A stretch of 64,000 bases of DNA from Ganoderma boninense (GCA_002900995.3 CM035315.1:2139826-2203825), one strand, 5' to 3'; shown: positions 48,186 through 59,077, counted from the first letter of the stretch. Numbers and translations: made by a program. The notes: generated from the sequence alone by a model not told the origin.

Positions 48186-48678
48186 CGCGCCGCGGGGGAT
48201 GTTCCGTCTTCCACTAGGTTTCATGGGGTTTTTGTGTCCTCGGGCAGGACGAACTGTAGCAACTAGGATAAATTATTGATCGTTGTACTCACACGTTCCC
48301 GGCCATTCCTACTGATAACGTCTACTACCAAATAGCCAGCTGTCAGCTTCACCGCTGCTTTAATATTCTCATGCGGCGTCGAGACGAGGAAGACAAGGAG
48401 GATGCACTCTGGCAGCCTCGTAGAGTCTACGTCGTGCCAGGAGGCGACGAGCGTTTATTTCCGGTTACTAAACAGGCACGCGGGCGCCTGGTGTGCCTCC
48501 GCCGGCAAGGGCGGGGCGAGCCGGTGCCGAAGGTGCTGGAACCAGCGAGTGCGGATAGCCTTGCTGACTACAACGTACGACCACCATCGCTCTTATAAAC
48601 CATCTTTATACTTACACTTCACAACAATCCCACGCCTGTCCTCCCCAGAGCCTCCCTCGCTGTGCCTTACTCCTCAGA
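48186..48678 (+). promoter_or_regulatory. Promoter region of the FYVE-SAP-RING gene, TATA at 48594
   Basis: TATAAA at 48594-48599 lies 85 bp upstream of the start codon at 48679, followed by a CT-rich leader. An open frame at 48.37-48.60 kb ends at the TATA box and has no recognisable domain. Confidence 0.45.
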
Positions 48679-50998
48679 ATGGCCGACGGGAGGGGAATGC
48701 CGCTGCTGAGTGGTCCAGCGCCGGAGTACACGCTGAACGAAGCCTCCTGTCGGAAGTGCAACAAAGAGTTCAACATCCTCTTCGCGCGGTCAAAGAAGTG
48801 TAACCACTGTGGTGCGTCTCGGGGTGGGATTCACTGTTGCATTGGAGCTAATAGGTCTCTCGTTTGCGGGGTACTATATGCGCGTATAGGATACTCCTAT
48901 TGCCACTCATGTGCGGACTACCAGGCGCTCATGCCGCGGCGCGGAGAATCGGGAGCCGGGAGCACGGTCGGATACGACCGCTGCCTGTATGTGCGTTTTG
49001 TATCGAGATGCTGCAAAGTACGTCCCTATCCGGTTGCTCCGAAGAGAGACTGTGGGCGTTGAAAGGGGTCTTGTGTTCCCCTAGTCACCGCGGGCGGGAA
49101 AGGGCAGCTGAAACAGCTACCGATGGCGAAGCTCAAGAAGTACGCTAAGGCTTACAACATTAACGTCGCCGGTATCCTGGAGAAGGATGACTTTGTGGAT
49201 AAGTTGGTGGCTTCACGGGTACGTCGATCTCGTCCTGCTCGCGGCTTCATTCCGAGCTCCCGAAGTTGTGTCATCCCAACGGATGAATGGATGCGAGCAC
49301 CCAACGATTCTGCCCCTCGCACTGCTTTCGATTCCAGCTGTACACCCAGTGTATCTGTACCACTAGGACAGAATGCGCCCGTTGTCCGCTGGTCAGCCTA
49401 CGTGTTGGTTGTCCGAGCTCCGGTGAAACGGAGACTCCGTGCAATGATATGCACCAGGAGATCGCGGATTGTCGGTGCTGTCCACCTATGCATAGTCCAT
49501 GGTCCATGTGCAGTAGTATTTCCGCATAGGATGGGCAACGTCGCGAACGGCACCCGGATGGATTGATAGACTGGGTAGCGGAAGTACTGGTCGCCGTACT
49601 CGTATCCCATGCGCACTTATGGATGTCCAGGATATCTAGCTGTGCGGATATGGCGTGGAGGTTTGTGTAGGATTATCGTTGCTACGAAGCCATGGACGGC
49701 TGCGGATGCCCTGAATGTTTGTGGAAATCAAGCTTTCAGTACACTTAGTACACTCAGTGCATATAGGTCCTGGCACTTACTACGCTCACCTTAGAGACCT
49801 GACGGCTGTCTAACACATGCACATGAGAGCTATTATCGGAAGAACTCTGTGCCCAACCGCGCAAATAATCGACCGCGCGGAATTTTCAGTCGCGCAATGG
49901 ACGCAATGTCAGGCGAGCGCCCCCCATCCTCTTCGCCACCACCTCCACGACAGCAGCCGCAACCCCAATACCAGCAACGTCCTCAACATCAGCAATACCC
50001 ACAATATGCTCAATACCAGCCTCGGCAACGGACGGCTTCCGGTCCGAGCAGATATAATCCTCACAGCCATGTCGATCCACGAACGCAGCAGCAACATCAG
50101 CAGCAACACCAACAACAATATCGCCGGCCACCCCAGCAGGCACCCCGGCCGTCTCAGACCAGTACTTCTTCCAGACCCACTCCATCCAGCCGATCGGACC
50201 ACCTCAATGTGCCACCCCAAGCGACAACCCGACCACGCGCGTCATCGACGTCTTCCCCCCGTGCCACATCGTCTTCGCCTCCACATCCCGTCGTCGTGCC
50301 CAGCATTGACCAACTCCTCGCGATGTCGGACGAGCAGATCGCCGCGCTCTCGATCGGCTCGCTCAAGGAGATCCTGTTCAAGAACCACGTCACCGCGCGT
50401 CTCATCGTCGAGAAGGGCGATCTCGTGTCCCGCGTGAAACTCTTGTCGAGGAGGAGAGGGTCGAGCGCGAGCGCAAGGCGCGTGAGGAAGAGGCCGAGCG
50501 TCAATACGAAGCCCAGATGCGCGCGGCGCGAGAGGCGTCGTCTCATCCTCGGGTCCTTCACAGTCTGCCTCTCCTGCTCCACAACAGGCGGAGAGTCGGG
50601 AACGTGTCCAGATGCCTGTTCCTCAGCCGGCATCGGCGGAGGGTCTGGCGTTCTCCACGACGGAGACTTCGTCTTCGCCCCCGAAGCGTGTCGTCACACC
50701 CGAGCCTACTGGCACGCTGCCGCCTAACGCGCAGGCGATGGCGTCTCGCCTCGAGCGGACTGGGTTATGCGTGATCTGCCAAGATGAAGAGGCTAACATC
50801 GCGATCGTCGATTGCGGGTATGTGACTGGATTCTTCGTTGCACGACTTCGCTGGCTGACGTCCCAATTCCTAATGCGTAGGCACCTAGCGATGTGTCGCG
50901 AGTGCTCGGACCTGATCATGAACAGCACGAGGGAATGTCCCCTCTGTCGGACGAGAATCGTTACGGAAAGCCGTCTGCTGCGGATCTTCAAGTCTTGA
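48679..50998 (+). CDS. FYVE-like/SAP/RING E3 ubiquitin ligase (RNF34/RFFL type)
   Basis: Predicted E3 ligase recruited to endosomal membranes. The start at 48679 (MADGRGMPLLSG) follows a TATA box. The FYVE-like zinc domain comes first: CRKCNKEFNIL, KKCNHC, YSYCHSCADYQALMPRRG, then PVCAFCIEML. A SAP-like helix pair follows (LPMAKLKKYAKAYNINVAGI, EKDDFVDKLV). After a 612-nt intron come NSVPNRANNRPRGIFSRAMD, a Gln/Pro-rich linker and a second SAP-like motif (LSIGSLKEILFKNHVTARLI). A Glu/Arg coiled coil (EEERVERERKAREEEAERQY) precedes the C-terminal C3HC4 RING: CVICQDEEANIAIVDCG, HLAMCRECSDLI, CPLCRTRI, ending LLRIFKS at 50998. This is the order of human RNF34 and RFFL. Three 1-nt losses (near 48979, 50445 and 50541) break the frame between conserved parts. 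All lie at short homopolymers, so sequencing error is likelier than decay. Confidence 0.85.
49219..49830 (+). other. Long (612 nt) intron of the E3 ligase gene
   Basis: Runs from GTACGTCG after LVASR to CACATGAG before SYYRKN. It is about ten times the usual size. An antisense open frame (49.40-49.62 kb, 72 codons, starting MRMGYEYGDQYFRYPVYQS) looks protein-like in composition but is not recognised. Confidence 0.55.
50086..50130 (+). repeat. CAG/CAA repeat encoding a Gln/His tract
   Basis: A run of CAG, CAA and CAT triplets in the linker of the E3 ligase encodes an interrupted polyglutamine stretch. Confidence 0.7.
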
Positions 50999-51777
50999 TC
51001 CTCGCCGTATTATGTCCGTATGCTGTCTCGGTGTGTGGTTTGTTGCTCGTCGTTGCTTTCTTCGCATCGTATCTGTGCAGCGATTTTGTATATTCCGTGA
51101 CTTTCGCATGCTGTTGTCTCTGATAATGTAACTTATACTTCACCTTCTGCGCGGGAGTGATCCCGCGGTCTTCTAGCATGTGTGAGTCCTTCCATCGCCG
51201 ATCGGGTCGTCATTAATCATGCTGAGCTCGCAGGAACCACCTGTGCCTACCATTGCCGTGGTGCATATACCGACCGGTGATCATGAACGGACAGAAACTA
51301 CCTGTATTGTACCGACGGGATCGGTCCCGCCGCCGTCGGGCCTTGCGTCGTTGCGCTAGGCGCATGTCAACACATCCAAGAGGCTGAATGAACTTCGTCG
51401 ACTACTCGGGGCCAAATATTTGGTGCATAAGTTTCAAAGGGGTGATCGGCCAGTGGTGGCAGCCAAGTACTTTTGTAAGGGTCCTGCCCACGAGTCGGAA
51501 GTCTGTAGCGGGAGGTTCATGAGAGGTTCTTGTCCATGAATGGTGGGTAATCTTTTATAACGTCAATCAACGGGACAGTGGTCGCCGGACTGACGTATTT
51601 TGAAGTCGTCATACATTTAGCATTCATATGAAGACCTCTAAGCTCGAGCGCAATGCTCGTATGTATATACTCGCGGGCAGCACCAGCTGGGAAACGACAC
51701 CACCGCGCCCTCTCCCATCTCGTACACCCAAAAAAACTTTCGATTTCACTCATCTCCCCCTCTCGCCGTACATCGAA
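50999..51777. other. Intergenic, no gene recognised
   Basis: 3' flank of the E3 ligase and promoter of the aryl-alcohol dehydrogenase. A TGTATATACT string about 115 bp upstream of the start codon could serve as TATA. Confidence 0.45.
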
Positions 51778-53298
51778 ATGCCTCTGATCGACCTCTGGAG
51801 TCCCGCAGGCCCGCCTCCGACCAAGCTCGGCCGCCACCGCCGACTCAAGCGACAAGGCGGGATCCACGTCTCGCCGATCTGTCTCGGGGGGATGAGCATT
51901 GGCGACAAGTGGGCGGAATTCGGCATGGGCGCGAATGGACAGGGCCTCGAGCTTCAAGCTGCTCGACGCGTTCTACGACGCGGGCAGGAACTTCATCGAC
52001 ACCGCGAACAACTACCAGGACGAGACCTCGGAGGCGTTCATCGGCGAGTGGATGGAGGAGCGCGGGATAAGGGACCAGATCGTCGTTGCGATGAAGGTGA
52101 GCAAGAGCCCCAGCCAATTGCATGCAGCGGCAAGCTGATGGAGGGTGGCAGTACACGTCCAACTACAAGCGCGGGAGGATGGACATCAAGCAGCACACGG
52201 CTTACAACGGAAACAATATGAAGTCACTTCAGCTCAAGAAACTGCGCACCACTTACATCGACATTCTCTACGTCCATTGGGTGAGCACCTAGCATCTCGC
52301 GACACGTTTAGCTTTAACACAGCGTTCACATTCCTTGTATAGTGGGACTACCGGACCAGCATTGAGGAGGTCATGAACGGCCTCCATGGCCTCGTTATGG
52401 CAGGCAAGGTGCTCTATCTGGTAAGTCCTCCCTCTCATCTCGTCGTCGTTGTCCCCCTGCCCTCAACTTTCCTCCATCCACACAGGGTATATCCGACGCC
52501 CCAGCCTGGATCGTCTCCCGCGCGAACCAGTATGCGCGCGACCATGGCAAGACGCCGTTCTGCATCTACCAGGGCAAGTGGAACGTCATGACGCGCGACC
52601 TCGAGCGGGACGTGATTCCGATGGTGCGGTCCGAGGGCATGGCGCTCGCCCCGTGGAACGTGCTCGTAGCGGGGAAGATCCGCTCGGACGCGGAAGAGCG
52701 CGCTCGCCACGACACCGGCGAGAATGGTGAGCTTCAGTCCTCCGAGTCGTCGTGAACCCCTCATGGGATACGCTGACGCGTGCCAGGACGCATGTCTATG
52801 TCGGCGCAATGGGAACGCACCGAGACGGAGCGCAACGTTGCGCAGGTGCTCGAGGAGGTTGTGGCAGAAGTTGGCACGAAGAGCATCCAGGCCGGTACGT
52901 TGCGCGGCTATCTATCAGCTTTGTCGGACAGAGAAGCTCATTGCGAGTCCCATGCAGTCGCCATCGCGTACGTGATGCAGAAGGTGCCGTACGTGTTCCC
53001 CATCGTCGGCGGACGGAAGGTCGAGCACCTTCACTCGTACCTTGAGGCCCTCGACATCACGCTGAGCGGGGCGCACTTCCGCAAAATTGAGAGCGCGATG
53101 CCATTCGCAGCCGGCTCGCCGCACGACCTCATGGTAAGTCTGCACTGACACATGTCCTGCCTACGAGATACATACTCATGACCTGGACGGCAACACTTCC
53201 AGGGAGACGGGACGTTCTATAGCATCGCATTTCTGAATGGCGGCCAGTTTGACTTGTGGCCTATCCGCCAGGCGATCTGCCCCAGCGGGCCTAACTGA
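51778..53298 (+). CDS. Aryl-alcohol dehydrogenase (aldo-keto reductase), frameshifted
   Basis: NADPH-dependent AKR that interconverts aryl aldehydes and alcohols, typical of lignin-degrading fungi. The start at 51778 reads MPLIDLWSPAGPPPTKLGRH, then ICLGGMSIGDKWAEFGMGA. An extra A in GCGAATGGAC (about 51934) shifts the frame. The next frame gives MDRASSFKLLDAFYDAGRNF and FIDTANNYQDETSEAF, with the catalytic Asp and Tyr. Lys is in VVAMK and His in ILYVHW, so the tetrad is complete. Later exons give WDYRTSIEEVMNGLHGLVMA, GISDAPAWIVSRANQYARDH, FCIYQGKWNVM, AIAYVMQKVPYVFPIVGGRK and a C-terminus ending CPSGPN at 53298. About seven exons. Before LKKLRT about six residues found in related enzymes seem missing (KSLQLKKLRT). 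One base error or a very young pseudogene; the former is favoured given neighbouring shifts. Confidence 0.85.
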
Positions 53299-53555
53299 CG
53301 CACAGGGTTTTGGGCAGCGTTTGGCCTCCGTCTGATTCGATGGTCATGTTCGGATAGGTTCCACGGCAGAATCACAACGTAGTGACATACCCAGGCGGCT
53401 GGGTCTCCTGGACGCTTCTAGGTCCGGCAAGAGACGTGCGGGTGCTAATATCAGCATGGAGTGGATGATCAAACTGCCATTGTGGTTGGTTCTTCTCGCA
53501 GAACAAGAGCCTTTAAGCTTTAATGACAGATATCTAGGGTTTCTTTTGTCGGTGG

Positions 53556-54112
53556 TACTGGGGGGGACGGTGGTTCTATGCGTATCGATTACCGGCCCTG
53601 CGGCTTCTCTGTGGGGAGAGTGCGTTCGGGGGACCTCAGCGAGATATGCGATCCGAATGAGATCGTGGTCGGACAGAAGGGCGCGCCTTGGCCCGAGAAG
53701 TCATCATTCCATATCGAGGTATGCGCCCATACCACAGTTTATCACAGTTTTGCTTTGCGACAGCGAGTTTGGAGTGACAAAAGCTCGCCCTTCTGTCTCG
53801 TAGTTTCGCGACGCCGCCTTTGGGGCCGCCTTCCGGAAGCAGCAACGTGTGTGGCGTGGCTGCAGCCGCGACCCGACGAAGGAAGCCTTCGCAAGGTTTG
53901 TGGCCAAAGGTATTGAAAAGGCGTTGGTATGCATCTTCTCCGGCGCTGCACTACGTGCCTGGCTTACTTTGCCATAGAGCATGATTGAACTCGACCGGTT
54001 CCCGTACACTTTGGATGATATCAGGGTGGTCAGCATCGACGTACCCTCTCCGAGTGGCACGCTGCAGCCGCGGATCTTTGCGGACGAGTTTGCGATGGTT
54101 CAGGATCGGTGA
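53556..54112 (+). CDS. Family X copy 3, diverged
   Basis: Most diverged family member with a resolvable 3' half. The central exon reads GSMRIDYRPCGFSVGRVRSG, then DLSEICDPNE and KSSFHIE. The third exon begins FRDAAFGAAFRKQQRVWRG and has KEAFARFVAKGIEKAL. The last is LDRFPYTLDDIRVVSIDVPS, then GTLQPRIFADEFAMVQDR and a TGA at 54110-54112. Relative to copies 2 and 4 it has a few extra residues (GCSRDP in exon 3; one in PSPSGT). The N-terminal exon is not found with confidence. A frame starting MEWMIKLPLWLVLL at 53456 would give a hydrophobic start unlike the other copies and is more likely noncoding. The junction from 53.46 to 53.56 kb is unresolved. It may be functional or 5'-truncated. Confidence 0.6.
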
Positions 54113-55855
54113 GCGCTTGTCTTGACCGCTGTCCTTGATCCTGGAACGGCTGACGAAACCCACTCTCGGTCCTTGCGGTATTTAGAATCAATTTGACGCT
54201 TGGGAATATGCTTCAGGAACTCCAGGACCTTCACGACGTCAATTGGTAACAAAGACGAAAAGGCACGATTACAGTCGACACCTTCCATGCCAGTGGTTCC
54301 ATGACGGTTATCAGATCGTTCATGCGCTCCTTGTGTGCTTCACATCAGTATTTCTTCGGTTTACCGCTGTAGAATAAATCCTGTATGACCTACTATCCCA
54401 CTGCTTGTGTAGCTGATTCGTATTCGGCGCGACTTCGACCGTTTTTCGTGCCTTTGTTCTAAATGTACTTTGACTTGTGAGTTATAGGTTACTGTCTGCA
54501 TTTTTGAATCGTCAGCCTACGACTACATTATATAGTATAAAGGCAGATACGCGTGACCGTACACGCACGGCGAATCGGCCCCAGGCAGAACCGCTTGTAC
54601 AAGCTATGCTAGGGCTCAGTTTATTCGAACGGCTGACAGTGACATGGCGCTGACAGGGCATTGTTATGAGAATTCTTGGGCCCGGCTGTCGTAGTCGTAG
54701 TCCACGAGGGTGGTGCCCCGCAAAGAACATCCCAGCAGGTATATGCCATCGCGCACAGATCATCACTACAAGGTGTGTATGGCCTCCGAGTCGGTCAGTT
54801 ACGCGCTGAAGAGGACGTCGTTCGGGTCCTGTTCTACCTCTTGGTACGCTGGAGGTTGAGCACCTACATTCGCCGGCAGCCGTGGCCAGTGGCACTGATG
54901 GTTTGCGCACCGTGGCGATACAGTCGCTCAACAAGCGAGAAAATGGCGGTGGCAGTGCTGATTGCATTACGTCATTTCCTCACCCCAGCGATGCGACTCT
55001 CTGAGTCCTGGACTCCTGCAGTACTCCTGCTCGCTGGCAGTCTGCCTGCTCAACATGTGTTTGCTTCGCTTGGTCTCGAGACAACGTCTTTCCGGACTTC
55101 GACAAACTGTCTCCTTGACTATGTACAGTAAAGCTCCATCGTTTCTCCTCCAATTCTCTCTCCCTCCTGAGGTCGATCGCCGCTTTCAGAAATTCAGACT
55201 CGGATGAACTTGAAGGCAGTTCACTGTCGCTCGAAGGCCTTGCTGGCCACCTTTTAATCTACTCAGACAACACAGCAGGGGACCCGGACTCTGCGACGAC
55301 TTTTCAGTCGGAGTTTTCCGCTCTTAAACTTCCCGTCACATCGTCGCCAATCGCCGTCACGCTGCCAGCATCTTGCCCTCAGTCCCTTGGACCACACACT
55401 AGGGCGGAGGATGTACGAGTTTTCTATGAAATCGTTTTCTATTATTCGCGAAAAGCGATGTACACCACCCGGATCCTCCAGGTCACTGTACGGGCTTGGA
55501 TAGCCTGTGGATATCTTGCCTCTCTGGCTCAGTCACGATATCCGGGGCACTGCTACTCTACTCTATTATCGTGAGTTCGCCAACAACATTCGTCGTACAC
55601 CGTAAAGCTGACCAAATTTGGATGCGTGGCTATCTCATACGTTCTGACCCACGATCGCCATGGAGGACTGAACATTAGCCGTATAGGGATATCCTCTACG
55701 TATCCACCTCCAACCAAACCCTCAGTTATCCACCATCATTCATATACCTGACGACCCGGAGCGGACAACAATATCTTGTGCGCGTGCTGAGAGAGAGGAA
55801 GTGGTTATCCGGACTCTATCTACAACCGTTCTGTTCGGCTTGTAGTTGGATACAA
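54113..55855. other. Intergenic, no gene recognised
   Basis: Separates family X copies 3 and 4. Frames of up to 151 codons at 54.5-55.1 kb on both strands have no motif. Several hydrophobic stretches (for example near 55.55 kb) are too short to call. Confidence 0.45.
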
Positions 55856-55915
55856 ACGGTATGTGCGATATCCTTCTACTGCGACTCCACCTTTTGCTTG
55901 AATGTCTTGACTATC
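55856..55915 (+). promoter_or_regulatory. Conserved upstream block of family X copy 4
   Basis: GTGCGATATCCTTCTACTGC followed by TGACTATC with the same 24-nt spacing as upstream of copy 2. It lies about 125 bp before the start codon at 56040. Confidence 0.5.
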
Positions 55916-56039
55916 CATCGTGGGCCGGTTATCCAATCGAAAGGTACAAAAGTTCCTTGCAGCCTGACGATGGATCCAACACCATCCTCCCTTCTGCGAA
56001 TCCTCCAAGTCAACGCCCTCCTCCGCCTCCACCATTACC

Positions 56040-56781
56040 ATGAGCGGATCTTCAGAGCTCGCGAAAGCCATGCCTGCTTCTGAACGCAATCATGTCCCGA
56101 ATAACACACCCGCCGTTTCCGATCACCAGCAGGGCCATATACCATTCACTGCCGGAACGATCGACTATGTAAGTTCGGTAGAGGGTCTATGTTGCGGGCC
56201 TAAGCTGATGCTCTGGCGCATCGTAGGAATTATTGGAGCTCCCCCAGAAGCCATACGTCAACGGCACTGGCAAGGAGAAGGACGCCGAGTTGCGCATCCC
56301 GTACTTCCCACGCGGGTTTACAGTCGGAAAGGTGCTCTCGAAGGACCTCAGCGAAGTCACGGACCCGGACGACGATGTTACCTCCGTTTTTGATGAATTC
56401 TGTCCTGAAAAGACGGCTTTGCATGTCGAGGTGCGTGTTCGTAGGACGCGCCCTGTTTCGCCATTCACTGTCCTTCCTCCTCACAGTTCTGCGAATCCGC
56501 TTACGGCGAGAGGGTCCACATGAAGCAGCAGCGTACACCTCCAACAAGAGGACAGTTTGCCGAGTTCGCCGCTAAGGGGATCAAAGAGATCCTTGTGCGT
56601 AGATGCAGTTTCAACAACGCTGCAAGTGATAGGTGCTGACTGGTTGACACAGGCCCGCCTCCCTAAATTTCCATACACTGTGGACCAGATCAGAGTGCTC
56701 AGCATCGACGTGCGCTCGAGGGGGACCGTGCAGCCTCGGATCTTCGTGGCATCCGACGTGACGCAGACCCAGGTTCAGTGA
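56040..56781 (+). CDS. Family X copy 4, unknown function
   Basis: Best-preserved member. The start at 56040 (MSGSSELAKAMPASERN) follows the conserved upstream block. Exon 1 ends HIPFTAGTIDY. Exon 2 has LELPQKPYVNGTGKEKDAEL, then YFPRGFTVGKVLSKDLSEVT, DPDDD and EKTALHVE. Exon 3 is FCESAYGERVHMKQQRTPPT, RGQFAEFAAKGIKEIL. Exon 4 is RLPKFPYTVDQIRVLSIDVR, SRGTVQPRIFVASDV, ending QTQVQ with TGA at 56779-56781. Three introns of about 55-70 nt. About 190 residues, no signal peptide or membrane helix. The N-terminal 45 residues vary between copies while the remainder is strongly conserved, which suggests a folded domain behind a free N-terminus. I do not recognise the domain. Confidence 0.8.
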
Positions 56782-57276
56782 GCACACCGTATTCCGCCGA
56801 ACCCTTTTTGCAGTACCCGATGGCATCTAGAGCGTAATTGGTCCAGCGATGTTCGCCGTGCCTGTGTTCACATAGAACCGTCTCGTTGCGGACCATAGTC
56901 TTGTATTTTTTCTCTCCTCGGACCGTCAACGTCACCCCGCACACTCCGTCCTTCTCTTGCCTTGTCATCTTCAGATCTCAGTCCATAATAATCTGTACTT
57001 GTCCTATTGTTTGTTTTATTGTAAGCTTACACTAATAATTGCTCTGTCTGTCCGCTGTTTGGCGTCCCCCATGTGTGCGATTCTAGCCTCGCATCCGTGG
57101 CCCATCATCAGCACGCACAGCGCTCACTTTTCGCGTATAGCACCGACCCTTCTTCGATTCAATCGGGCTGTAAAAACGCATCTAAGACGAACTCGAACTC
57201 GCTGATGTGTCCGAGCTGCCCGCTGAGGAGCACGCGGCGCCGTTGGTTCTAGGACGCCACGGGAGCTCACTGCGCT
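56782..57276. other. Intergenic between convergent genes
   Basis: 3' flanks of family X copy 4 and of the decayed DUF6533 copy. No further feature. Confidence 0.5.
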
Positions 57277-58240
57277 CTAGCTCGGACGTCCGACTATCGG
57301 TGTAACGATTTCGTAATAGACGTGGGTCGCGGAGGTTGAGCATGAGACGCGTGATAAGCGAGCTTGCGATGCTAATCGTTCACTGTGGTTAGCACGGGGA
57401 TCTACATGGACAGCAGATGAGACATGGGACGCACACGTTCGTGATGGTGACGCTGATGCCTCGGTAAACACCCTGTACAGCGTTATGAATGTTGTTATTG
57501 AGGATTTTCCATGCTTTCGGGGCGACACGCTTATGCGTGCGAGCTGCAAATGGGATCGTACGGGACGTGGTCAGTGACAGTCAGTGCGGCGAAAGCAAGG
57601 CACATACAACGCAGGTTATGATGTTGCACAAACGGCATACGAGAAGCACGCTGTGAACGTAATTTTCTCATTCAGATATTTGGGTGGTCATAAGCTGGTG
57701 TGCTTTGCGATTGAACACAGGGCCACGTACGCGAAGAATGCGCCTGCGACATGATAGGACATCGCAGTCAGCCATCCATGGTCGACGCCTCACGCTTGAC
57801 GCACTCACCGTCACGGAACAGAATGTTCAGGATATCGCCCCTCCACCTTCACTGCACCACGATGGCTCGATATAGGGTGAGCGTGAAGCCCGCTGTGTCG
57901 TATGCGAGGATGCTCAACCAGGCGAAAGATAGGTCTACATGGGGTTTCTGCTCATGAACGCGACAGAAGCAGAAGGGGGTAGCAAGTGGCATGCGGCGTG
58001 TCATCATGGTCGTCGGCACGTCTGCTCTCGTACCTCGTCGTTGTCCGAGTCCGAGTCCGAGTCCGACCCATGCGCCGGGGGAGCGCGAGCGTGGCAGACG
58101 TTGCGGTCGTGGGCCGGTGGCAGGTGCGCCCGGCTGCGACTTTCGCGGTGACGGTGAAAGAGCGGTGTCGTGTGAGCCGAGCACTATCATGGGCTTTCCG
58201 AGCGCGGAAAGGTGAGCCACATCCCCTGCACAGACCAAAA
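57277..58240 (-). pseudogene. Decayed DUF6533 family copy (C-terminal part)
   Basis: Minus-strand pieces match the C-terminal half of DUF6533 proteins. FAWLSILAYDTAGFTLTLYR is followed four codons on by an in-frame TGA, then WRGDILNILFRDG, an intron, AFFAYVALC, and later SIASSLITRLMLNLRDP near the end. The order and spacing fit the family (a conserved W-x3-L-x-Y/F-D-T helix, RDG, and a final helix with R-x-M-L-N-L), but it differs clearly from the three copies at 17-34 kb. The N-terminal YDWLxxxDxE core is not found upstream. The stop and missing 5' half point to a pseudogene. An alternative is that the TGA falls in an unseen intron. The upstream CCGAGT microsatellite at about 58.05 kb encodes GLGLGLG in the middle. 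Confidence 0.6.
58047..58070. repeat. GAGTCC hexanucleotide microsatellite
   Basis: About four copies of a 6-nt unit inside the decayed DUF6533 copy. Confidence 0.7.
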
Positions 58241-59077
58241 CTTAGTCAGATGAAGCCAGGGAGATGGACGGACGATATATCATATTTTTCACTGATACTT
58301 CGGGAACCGTCGCCGCGTCGTCTTGTCGGGATGTCGAAGAGGTTACCTCCTGGGCTTGGGGCCAGGAGGTAGAGGCAGGATGCTCGCAGAATCTTTATAG
58401 GACGCGTTGCGAACTTGAACAAGCCTCCATACGGCTGTGAGGGCCGCAAAACCACACAAAACGTCGATGAGCAGCCCGTCCATAGACCTTCGGAGCGCCA
58501 TGGATCCCGGGGTCCACGGGAATGCGCGCTTCCTACTAGAACATCATTGGACGTTTTGGATGTACAAAGACCGCAGACGTATGCCGCACTAGCAGATGGG
58601 CACTGCGGAGGACCTGTGTGGGAAGGCATAACCAGCTGGCATCGAACGTTGTGCTTACGGTTCGACGCCACAATCAACGTCGTACCGCGATCCCGCCGGG
58701 CCCGCGTGAAGCCCGACGCTAGAGGATAACAGGCCCCTATGTACGCTGCCAGTGACTCGCCGTCAGCTCAATATTCAATATTCGGAGGACGAAGACTGTA
58801 CTTAATGTTCAGGTAAGTTGTAGGTAGGGTGGCGTTTCCTCGCCTCCCGGTGACGTTGTGGTGCAGGAAAGGTCAGAGGACAAGGGTGTCTGTCTTACAA
58901 CACATGGTAAACAATAAAGACCTCAGGAACGCAAAGGATCCGAGGAGGCAGAGAGAAGGTCCGACTCAAGCGCAGAAGAAGTTAGTACTGTTGAGCAGCA
59001 AGCGGGCAGATATGCGAACTTCGAAGCCGTGGTTCTCCAACCGCGTCGATCGATCATATAGCCGGAATGCAGTGCAT
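58241..59077. other. Intergenic, no gene recognised
   Basis: Upstream of the tRNA gene. No coding motif. Frames here that run into the tRNA are shadows of it. Confidence 0.45.

Noticed and set aside
58047..58070. Short regular repeats as a CRISPR-like array
   Set aside because: Contiguous microsatellites with no spacers, in a eukaryotic genome.
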